A DNA stretch of 5,179 bases, from NCBI GenBank assembly GCA_026397855.1, contig JAPLUA010000267.1:1-5179 (forward strand), in the 5' to 3' direction. A model generated the notes under the pieces. The model saw nothing but the letters and a program-made list of their open reading frames with translations. It was not told the origin of the DNA and did not search any database. Position 1 is the stretch's first letter. Every line of letters starts with the position of its first letter. A program made the translations under genes and the position numbers. Below, in pieces: positions 1 to 5,179 of this stretch. This stretch comes from Verrucomicrobiota bacterium. Lineage in GTDB: Bacteria; Verrucomicrobiota; Verrucomicrobiia; Limisphaerales; UBA8199.

Positions 1-3000
1 AATTCGCCCTGCGCGGGCCGGATCGAGACGTAGTGCGCGCCTTCGATGACCCCGGCGGCGGGCACGTAGAGCTGGGAGATATCGGCGTAGAACACCGGCT
101 TCTCGCGCTTTACATCCCGGCTACGCGGCTTCCATGCGATGCGGGTATCCTGCGCGGGCGAGAGGACCAGCGTGGCCACGGTATTGCTGCCGGCGGTGTC
201 GCGCTGGATGGCGACCGCCTGCGGCGAGAGGACGTCCACGTCGAGGTTGACGAGGGTGAGGCTGAGGCGGTTGACGATGCCGAAGGGCACGGGCAGCACG
301 ATGCTGCTTTCGCTGTCGGCCCTGCTCACCGGCAGCTCGTAGCGCACGTTGATCTCGAAAGCGCCGCTCCTCTCCGCGAGCAACTGCCGGGCGGCCCGCG
401 AGCCCACCGGGGCCTGGAGAAGCTTGAGGGCATTGGTCGGGTAGTCGAGACGCGTCAGGACGGTCGGCTCGAAAAGCAGAGGGAGCATGTCGCCCTTCTC
501 GGCCTGCCAGCGCACCTTCGCTGTCGCCAGCGCGAACTTATCCTCGACACGGATCTCCTGGATGACCGAATCAGCCACAGCCGGCGCTTTGGCCGCCAGC
601 ACCGTTTTTGAGCCGGCCGAAGACGCCGTCACGCAGCCGGTGCCACACCAGCTCAGCCAGGCCAGCGCTCCTACCAAAAGAGCGGTGACCGTCGGCGGCT
701 GGCCGGACAGCGGTTCGCACGGCAATTGCCCGAGCCGGCGCAGCGCGGGGATGACGACCTGCAACAGCAGGAACCCGGCGAGCACAGCGAGGAAGATCGG
801 CGCGCCGTTCGGATAGCGCAGGGCCGCCCACGCCAGCAGCGTCCATCCGGTCAACCGGCCGAGTGTCCTCGAGCCCGGGCGATGGGCGATCCAGCCATAG
901 ACCCACACCGCCAGCGCCGCCAGCACAGGCCAGGCGTAACCGGCGAAGCCCAGCACCGATGGCTCGTCGGCGAGGTTGGCGACCTCGACCGTCAAGGCGC
1001 TGCCGGCCTGTTGCACGGGGGCAAGAAGGGTCACGTCGCGCGGCACGGTGCGCGCCTGGCTCCGCGCCAGGTCGCCGAGGAAAAGGAAGGCAATGACCGC
1101 CAGTAGAACACAGAGAACTCCAAGCAGGGTGCCCGAGTAGTGGCGAGAGCTGCGCCTGTAAACCCCGCTCTGAATCGTCCAGCGCCAGGTCGTCGCCGAC
1201 AGCCCCACAAAGCCCAGCGCCGCCAGCAACGCGATCAGGGCGCTGCCTCTCTCGGACCCGGTAAACATCCGCGCCAGCCCCACGAAGCCGGAGATGTCCG
1301 GAATGCCGCCCACCGGCGTGAGCGAGCCGCGGCGATAGACGAGGCGCTGGCCCGTGTCGGGCTCCAGCTTCCACTCGGCGAGCATCACGGGGGCATTGAC
1401 GATGGGCGCGGCCACGGTGACAAGTTTCGGATCGTTGGTTCCGGCCAGCTTCAGGTCGAGCGTCAGCACGGCGTTTGGGTCCGCGCGTTGCGGGAGGGGA
1501 ATGAGGTTCGCCTGCGCGTCGGTAACAGGCACGACGGAGGCGCCGTTGACCGCCGCCGACCACAACTGCGTGCCGGGCGGCAGCGTGAGGCGGAAGTGCG
1601 GGTTGCCGCGGTTCTTGACGAAGTAGCGCACGTCGGTCAGCGCCTGTCCCTCCTTGGAAATGTGCGTGGTAAGCGAGGCGCGATCCACCACCTGGCTGAG
1701 CGAATCGCCCTGCGCCAGCGGTGTCAGCGCGAGCTTGAGGTCGAACGGCCGCGACGTGTAGCGATAGGCGGCCAGGAGCGGCGCGTCGAAGAAAAGGCGG
1801 TATTCGGGCGGCACTTCGCCGGTTTCGAGCGGGAGGAGGCTTGGGGAGACCGTGCCCGGTTTCACCTGGAACTGGTAGGCGCTGATAATGAGCGTGTAGC
1901 CCTGTTCGGATTGCGCATCGAGCGGGCGCGCGCCGGCGAAGGTGAGCGTTTCGCCCTGTGCCTTGAAGGGCCGCTCATAAGTGGCCAGCAGGGTGTAGGC
2001 GCCCGAGATCGGCGTGTGCAGTTGCACGACGTAGCCACCGTCCGTCTTCTGCCAGTTGCGGATGTCTTTGCCGATGAACTCGACATTGAAATACTCGCCG
2101 GACAGCTCGACCTTGAACGCCGAGACCGGGGCGCCCGAGACCACGTAGTTGATCAGGCTGCTCCCGTAAGCGATGCCCTCGCCGATGGAGAAGATGTTGA
2201 GCGCATCAGCCTGCACGGTCTGCGGCAGGCGCTCGACCCGGAAGGCGGCCTGCCAGGCGGCGTCGCTGATTCGGAAAGCGGCCTGGATGCCGGCGACTTT
2301 GCGCGGAAAGAAGGCCGTGGTAATCTCCGTGAGGCCCTGCGTACGCTCGGCCGTGAGGCGAAAACCCGCGTCCGCCGCCACCGCCAGGTTGCCGCGGACC
2401 GACTTGGCTTTGACCACTTCGATGCGGGGCAAGGTCCACGCGGCCGCGCCCAGCGGCTTGTTACGCTCGAGGCGAAGCTGCACCAACTGGCGGCCGGAAA
2501 CCGGCTGCCCGTACACCAGCCGCAGCTCGCTTTCGGCCTGGTCGTCCGGCTCGCGCAGGAAGTAGTCGCTGAGCCCGGAGGCGTTGAGCCGCGCGACGGC
2601 ATAGCCCCGTGGCACACGCAGCAGCAGCTCGCGCAGGGGCGCCTCGCGGATATCCAGCTCGATCTCGCTCTCAATCGCCAGCTCGTTCTCGCCCAGGTTA
2701 TAGGCCACCACTTGCGACACGCTCAGCTCGGGCAGGATCTGGTCCGCCTGGAGGCGCAGGGCGAAGTCCGCGCCGGAGAACCGATAGGCAAACCGCTGGC
2801 CGCCCGTCGCCCGCAGCACCGCTCGGGTGGCGTCGCTCTCGGGGAATTGTTCGGGCGAGATCTGCGACAGCCCGCTGGCCTGCGCCACCTCGAGCCGGAC
2901 CGCGCCGTCGTTGACGATGCGGATGTAGCCGGCAAAGCGCGTCGCGAACTCGGGCCGCAACTGGATGGCATCGGCCGACTGCGGGAACGCGCCCAGCGGG

Positions 3001-3875
3001 GTCTGCATCTGTACCTGCACGGAGAACTGGTCTTTCTGCGGCTGGTTGAACTGGATGACGAGGCGGCGCTCGTTCGGAGCGCGGACATTCTTGTCCGCCT
3101 GTCCGCTCTCGGTCCCCTGGCGGACAGGAATGTCCGCACCCCGGCCGGCGACCGGCTCGACATTCCATGCAAGCACCTGCTCGCCCTGCACGCGCGTCAC
3201 CTCGCCTGCGCCGCGCAGCAGCAGCGCCACCCGGCTCAACTCGCCCTGCATGACCTTGAAATCCACCAGCGCCGCCTGCCGCATCAGGCCCGGGCTGACG
3301 CTGATCTGCGACAGCATCTCGGCGGCGTAGAACAGCTTGCCTTCCGTCTCCGCCCGCGCCTCTTTCCATGAGAACTTCACCGCACCGTCCGACGGCAGGT
3401 AGCTGGTGAAGTCGCCACCCTTGCGCTCGGGTCGCGCCGCGCCGGCGAACTCAAACTGCGTGTCGGCGCCCAACCCTTGCAGCACGATCGGCTGCAGCAG
3501 GCTCTGGGTGACGCGGAAGTCAACAGACTTCCAGGGCTCGCTCCGGCGGACCACGGCATTGAACTGGAGCCTGATGGGGAACCGGCCGCCACGATCAAAC
3601 ACGGCAATAAAGCGGTTCGGCTGCGCCTGGATGCGCCACTGCTTTTGCGCCGGGGCCTCTGTGAGCGCGACCGCGCCGGACAGTAGGTCCAGCGCGCCGC
3701 CTTTGGCGCCCTCGACCCGCGCCGTGGCGGTCAACGTGAACCTGGCCTGGTCGCCGGCAAGATCGCCGACGAGCTTGAAGTCTTCGACGGTAACCGTGGC
3801 TGGTGGCGGATTTGTCACGGCCTGCGCCAGGATGCAGAAGGCGAAACCGCAGAGTAACGAGAGGAGTGTTTTCAT
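1..3875 (-). CDS. Very large exported, multi-pass membrane-anchored beta-rich protein of unknown function (3' end outside window)
   Basis: I do not recognise a named family. The frame is open from the ATG at 3875 to the window edge, at least 1291 codons, and is truncated at its C-terminus only by the window. The start is well fixed: a TGA in the same frame (3887-3885) lies three codons upstream. No clear Shine-Dalgarno sequence is visible. Residues 1-19 (MKTLLSLLCGFAFCILAQA) form a signal peptide with an AQA cleavage site. Residues about 20-865 alternate hydrophobic and polar residues and look like serial beta-sandwich domains. Hydrophobic segments lie near 878-896, 915-934, 975-997, 1025-1043 and 1064-1082, with a weak one near 1003-1019. 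Residues about 1083-1291 are again beta-rich and resemble residues 25-212 (W170, FYA 182-184, QGE ending at 212 against W1248, FYA 1262-1264, QGE ending at 1291). Residues 247-265 come from an inserted palindromic repeat. An envelope or cell-surface role is inferred from topology only. Confidence 0.9.
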   Translation of the reverse strand, partial: MKTLLSLLCGFAFCILAQAVTNPPPATVTVEDFKLVGDLAGDQARFTLTATARVEGAKGGALDLLSGAVALTEAPAQKQWRIQAQPNRFIAVFDRGGRFPIRLQFNAVVRRSEPWKSVDFRVTQSLLQPIVLQGLGADTQFEFAGAARPERKGGDFTSYLPSDGAVKFSWKEARAETEGKLFYAAEMLSQISVSPGLMRQAALVDFKVMQGELSRVALLLRGAGEVTRVQGEQVLAWNVEPVAGRGADIPVRQGTESGQADKNVRAPNERRLVIQFNQPQKDQFSVQVQMQTPLGAFPQSADAIQLRPEFATRFAGYIRIVNDGAVRLEVAQASGLSQISPEQFPESDATRAVLRATGGQRFAYRFSGADFALRLQADQILPELSVSQVVAYNLGENELAIESEIELDIREAPLRELLLRVPRGYAVARLNASGLSDYFLREPDDQAESELRLVYGQPVSGRQLVQLRLERNKPLGAAAWTLPRIEVVKAKSVRGNLAVAADAGFRLTAERTQGLTEITTAFFPRKVAGIQAAFRISDAAWQAAFRVERLPQTVQADALNIFSIGEGIAYGSSLINYVVSGAPVSAFKVELSGEYFNVEFIGKDIRNWQKTDGGYVVQLHTPISGAYTLLATYERPFKAQGETLTFAGARPLDAQSEQGYTLIISAYQFQVKPGTVSPSLLPLETGEVPPEYRLFFDAPLLAAYRYTSRPFDLKLALTPLAQGDSLSQVVDRASLTTHISKEGQALTDVRYFVKNRGNPHFRLTLPPGTQLWSAAVNGASVVPVTDAQANLIPLPQRADPNAVLTLDLKLAGTNDPKLVTVAAPIVNAPVMLAEWKLEPDTGQRLVYRRGSLTPVGGIPDISGFVGLARMFTGSERGSALIALLAALGFVGLSATTWRWTIQSGVYRRSSRHYSGTLLGVLCVLLAVIAFLFLGDLARSQARTVPRDVTLLAPVQQAGSALTVEVANLADEPSVLGFAGYAWPVLAALAVWVYGWIAHRPGSRTLGRLTGWTLLAWAALRYPNGAPIFLAVLAGFLLLQVVIPALRRLGQLPCEPLSGQPPTVTALLVGALAWLSWCGTGCVTASSAGSKTVLAAKAPAVADSVIQEIRVEDKFALATAKVRWQAEKGDMLPLLFEPTVLTRLDYPTNALKLLQAPVGSRAARQLLAERSGAFEINVRYELPVSRADSESSIVLPVPFGIVNRLSLTLVNLDVDVLSPQAVAIQRDTAGSNTVATLVLSPAQDTRIAWKPRSRDVKREKPVFYADISQLYVPAAGVIEGAHYVSIRPAQGE
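3076..3142. repeat. REP-like inverted-repeat element inside the large gene, read in frame
   Basis: Two 18-nt arms, 3081-3098 (gcggacattcttgtccgc) and 3120-3137 (gcggacaggaatgtccgc), are reverse complements with one mismatch, separated by 21 nt. Each arm is itself a small hairpin with a 7-bp stem (gcggaca/tgtccgc) and a 4-nt loop. An 8-nt stretch at the start of the spacer (3099-3106) is also complementary to 3120-3127. Outside the arms the feet are GGAGC (plus strand, 3076-3080) and GGGGT (minus strand, 3142-3138), similar enough to suggest they belong to the element. The 57-bp core equals 19 codons and gives residues 247-265 of the large protein. The sequence and fold differ from the repeats flanking the transposase, so this is a second REP family. 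Similar elements are, from memory, widely dispersed in Verrucomicrobiota genomes. Confidence 0.8.
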
Positions 3876-3951
3876 AATGTCTAATCAGTTCGAGTCTTGC
3901 CCGCGGGAGCTCATTAAGAAGAACCAGCCGGAGAAGAATGGCCCGACGGGA
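3876..3951 (-). other. Leader of the large minus-strand gene
   Basis: This 76-bp stretch lies between the start of the large gene and the left REP composite. It holds the in-frame TGA at 3887-3885 that limits the gene's 5' end, and two small GC palindromes (cccgcggg at 3900-3907, cccgacggg at 3942-3950). I see no convincing sigma-70 promoter hexamers and no Shine-Dalgarno sequence. If the large gene was once transcribed from further upstream, the RAYT unit now lies between it and that source. Confidence 0.45.
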
Positions 3952-4085
3952 GTAACGCAGATTTTCAATCTGCTGTATCGCCGACTTGCAGTCGGCAGAG
4001 CGCACGAACAGTCCGGCATCCTTAAAGAGTCCGGACGTCCGCAGATTACAAATCTGCGATACAGCAGACTGCAAGTCTGCGCTAC
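3952..4085. repeat. Left REP composite (BIME-like), copy 1
   Basis: This copy contains four 22-nt units, each a 5-nt foot followed by a 17-nt hairpin (7-bp stem, 3-nt loop). Units 3952-3973 (foot GTAAC) and 3975-3996 (foot GTATC) read on the plus strand. Units 4062-4041 (foot GTATC) and 4085-4064 (foot GTAGC) read on the minus strand. Paired units are separated by a single base, and a 44-nt centre (3997-4040) joins the two halves, giving a symmetrical 22-1-22-44-22-1-22 layout. The centre holds gtccgg at 4011-4016 and the palindrome gtccggac at 4029-4036, which could pair. The hairpin with a GTAG-like 5' foot is the known hallmark of REP sequences bound by RAYT proteins. Confidence 0.9.
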
Positions 4086-4205
4086 ACCTTCGGCAGACCA
4101 AAACTGCGGGCGGATGCGGATATGGGGGCGTGGTTTTGGACTTGGCCCGGAGAGGCAAAAAGGCCGTTGCAGAGCCGGGCGGGCCGTCATTACTATCCTG
4201 CCAGC

Positions 4206-4937
4206 ATGTTTCCGAAGGAAACTAACCCGGGTGTTGAGCGTGTGGGTTACGAGCTGCGGGCTGCAGGCGTGAAACCGGAGACGACGAACCCGCTGCGTTC
4301 CGGAATTCATACGCGTGGATATTTGCCGCACGTAAAGCGGGAAGGTGCGCGATATTTCGTCACGTTCCGCCTCGCCGATTCGCTCCCGAAGGAGGTACTG
4401 CTCAAAATCCAAGCCAAGCGGGCTGAGCGACAGACCAGCTTCTACGCGCAACAGGATGCGGCGAAGGCACGGGGCACTCCACCTCCGGAGGAGGATGCGC
4501 TGGAATCCATTGAGCGGGATTACTACCGCGAGTTGGAGCGCTATCTTGACCGCGGTTGCGGCGAGTGCTGGCTTAGACGCCCTGAGATTGCGGACCTCGT
4601 CTCCAACGCTTTCCGGTTCTTTGCGGAAGAACGTTACCAGTTGAGGGCTTGGGTGGTGATGCCGAATCACGTTCATGCCGTGATATGGCCATTGCCGAAT
4701 CACACTCTGACCAGGATTCTGCAAAGCTGGAAACGATTTACAGCCCGTGAGGCCAACAAACTTCTGGGGCGGACGGGACTGGCGTTCTGGCAGCCGGAGT
4801 CTTTCGATCATTGGATTCGCAACGATGAGGAGCATGCGCGGTGTTGTCGTTACGTGGTGAATAATCCGGTAAAGGCGCGGCTCTGCCAGGCAATTGAGGA
4901 TTGGCGTTGGAGCAACGCGTGGAGGCAGCCCTCGTAA
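4206..4937 (+). CDS. REP-associated tyrosine transposase (RAYT), Y1/HUH family
   Basis: The predicted protein of 243 residues is a single-strand DNA endonuclease related to IS200/IS605 TnpA, expected to nick at REP hairpins through a 5'-phosphotyrosine link. The core starts at ARYFVTFRLADSLP (48-61). The metal-binding HUH motif is MPNHVHAV (152-159; H155, H157). FWQPESFDHWIR (195-205) and RYVVNNPVKARL (215-226) follow. By comparison with E. coli TnpA_REP from memory, Y216 is the likely catalytic tyrosine. Between the first core strand and the HUH strand lies a charged helical insertion (about 62-145), which makes it longer than the roughly 165-residue E. coli protein and typical of a longer RAYT class. 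All key residues are present and the frame is intact. Start choice is uncertain: no Shine-Dalgarno sequence precedes 4206, and an in-frame ATG at 4122 would add 28 low-complexity residues. The stop lies inside the right REP composite. Confidence 0.92.
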   Translation: MFPKETNPGVERVGYELRAAGVKPETTNPLRSGIHTRGYLPHVKREGARYFVTFRLADSLPKEVLLKIQAKRAERQTSFYAQQDAAKARGTPPPEEDALESIERDYYRELERYLDRGCGECWLRRPEIADLVSNAFRFFAEERYQLRAWVVMPNHVHAVIWPLPNHTLTRILQSWKRFTAREANKLLGRTGLAFWQPESFDHWIRNDEEHARCCRYVVNNPVKARLCQAIEDWRWSNAWRQPS

Positions 4938-5067
4938 CGCAGATTTTCAATCTGCTGTATCGCCGACTTGCAGTCGGCAGAGCGCACGAACAGCCCGGCA
5001 GCCTGAAAGAGTCCAGACGACCGCAGATTATAAATCTGCGATACAGCAGATTGAAAATCTGCGCTAC
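4934..5067. repeat. Right REP composite (BIME-like), copy 2
   Basis: This is a direct repeat of 3952-4085, equal in length (134 bp) with nine mismatches and no gaps by hand alignment. The first 60 nt are identical and every mismatch falls in the second part: five in the centre, one in the third hairpin loop and three in the fourth hairpin. Units are 4934-4955 and 4957-4978 on the plus strand, and 5044-5023 and 5067-5046 on the minus strand. Here the outer hairpins are exact inverted copies of each other (gcagattttcaatctgc), differing only in the foot, GTAAC on the left and GTAGC on the right. Bases 4935-4937 of the left foot serve as the TAA stop of the transposase gene. Confidence 0.9.
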
Positions 5068-5133
5068 GCCTTCGGGCTGGGCTAACACTTGCAACTTTGC
5101 AACGGATGGTGCGCATCAAGTCTGCCTCCTGGC

Positions 5134-5179
5134 TCACTTCCCGGCGATGCTCTTCGCCTGCCGGATCATCCATTCCAGC
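5134..5179 (-). CDS. Possible C-terminal end of an upstream minus-strand gene (5' part outside window)
   Basis: On the minus strand a frame enters from the window edge, reads LEWMIRQAKSIAGK and stops at TGA (5136-5134). The short peptide is amphipathic and looks like a helical protein tail, and the gene would have the same orientation as the large gene. Without the RAYT unit the two would be about 140 bp apart, compatible with neighbouring or co-transcribed genes. Fourteen residues are too few to name a family or to exclude a chance open frame. Confidence 0.3.
   Translation of the reverse strand, partial: LEWMIRQAKSIAGK

Larger units (their letters stand above)
3952..5067. mobile_element. 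RAYT unit: transposase gene bracketed by two direct-repeat REP composites
   Basis: The unit consists of a 134-bp REP composite, a 120-bp leader, the RAYT gene and a second 134-bp composite in the same orientation. The similarity continues 8 nt past each composite (4086-4093 and 5068-5075, rccttcgg), so the true right boundary may be near 5075. No target-site duplication is visible at the outer ends, which fits a single-strand HUH/Y1 mechanism but does not prove mobility. Known RAYT genes commonly sit singly between REPs in a similar way and are usually regarded as domesticated relatives of IS200/IS605 transposases. Whether this unit moves as a whole cannot be judged from one locus. Confidence 0.7.

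Noticed and set aside
571..1563. A 330-codon minus-strand open frame.
   Set aside because: It is in a different frame from the continuous large gene that covers the same bases, is Arg/Ala/Gly-rich and lacks membrane segments, while the real frame there encodes clear hydrophobic helices.
1140..3371. A 743-codon open frame on the plus strand.
   Set aside because: It lies wholly antisense to the large minus-strand gene. Its translation is dominated by Arg, Ala, Gly, Leu, Gln and His without recognisable domains, whereas the opposite frame has a signal peptide, membrane segments and a duplicated module. High GC content readily produces such shadows.
4029..4036. Rho-independent terminators at the hairpins of the two composites.
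   Set aside because: None of the hairpins is followed by a run of T on either strand; they are short, with 7-bp stems, and are explained better as transposase recognition units.
3952..4085. CRISPR-like or attachment-site interpretation of the repeated palindromes.
   Set aside because: There are no regularly alternating spacers, only two copies flank a RAYT gene, and the four-hairpin design with GTANC feet fits REP/BIME sequences.
4122..4205. An N-terminal extension of the transposase from the ATG at 4122.
   Set aside because: The extra 28 residues have no similarity to the RAYT core and no ribosome binding site precedes the ATG, so the start at 4206 is preferred, although neither start has a clear Shine-Dalgarno sequence.
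3885..4835. A 316-codon minus-strand open frame crossing the left repeat and the transposase.
   Set aside because: It is antisense to the intact RAYT gene and reads through REP hairpins; the HUH and tyrosine motifs are on the plus strand.
5068..5133. A promoter or small RNA in the spacer right of the unit.
   Set aside because: Apart from a tiny gccttcgggc hairpin at the repeat edge and a ttgcaa motif, there is nothing resembling promoter hexamers or a structured RNA.

Overview
The window is GC-rich, densely coding bacterial DNA. Palindromic repeats of the 'GCAGATT...AATCTGC' and 'GCGGACA...TGTCCGC' types, together with a long RAYT-class transposase, suggest a soil or freshwater Verrucomicrobiota-like genome (Pedosphaera/Limisphaerales type). 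That assignment is recognition from memory, not a search result.

Layout. (1) Positions 1-3875, minus strand: one uninterrupted reading frame of at least 1291 codons whose 3' end lies outside the window. It encodes a very large exported, membrane-anchored, beta-rich protein of unknown function, with a signal peptide, a long extracytoplasmic region, a cluster of hydrophobic segments and then a second extracytoplasmic region that resembles the N-terminal module. A small palindromic repeat (3076-3142) sits inside the coding sequence and is read through in frame. (2) Positions 3876-3951: short leader of the large gene, with an in-frame stop three codons upstream that fixes its start. (3) Positions 3952-5067: a compact RAYT unit. 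A REP-associated tyrosine transposase gene (4206-4937, plus strand) is flanked by two directly repeated 134-bp composites, each built of four 22-nt REP-like hairpins. The last codon and stop of the transposase overlap the first bases of the right-hand copy. (4) Positions 5068-5179: a short spacer and, on the minus strand, what may be the last 14 codons of another gene oriented like the large one.

The simplest reading is that the RAYT unit landed in the intergenic space between two minus-strand genes. The two copies and the transposase probably act together: RAYTs recognise hairpins with a short 5' GTAG-like foot, and all four hairpins here carry a 5-nt GTANC foot. The large protein and the transposase have no evident functional link. 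No rRNA, tRNA, CRISPR array, defence system or recognisable metabolic pathway is present. The many other open frames, including a 743-codon one on the plus strand antisense to the large gene, look like GC-driven shadows.
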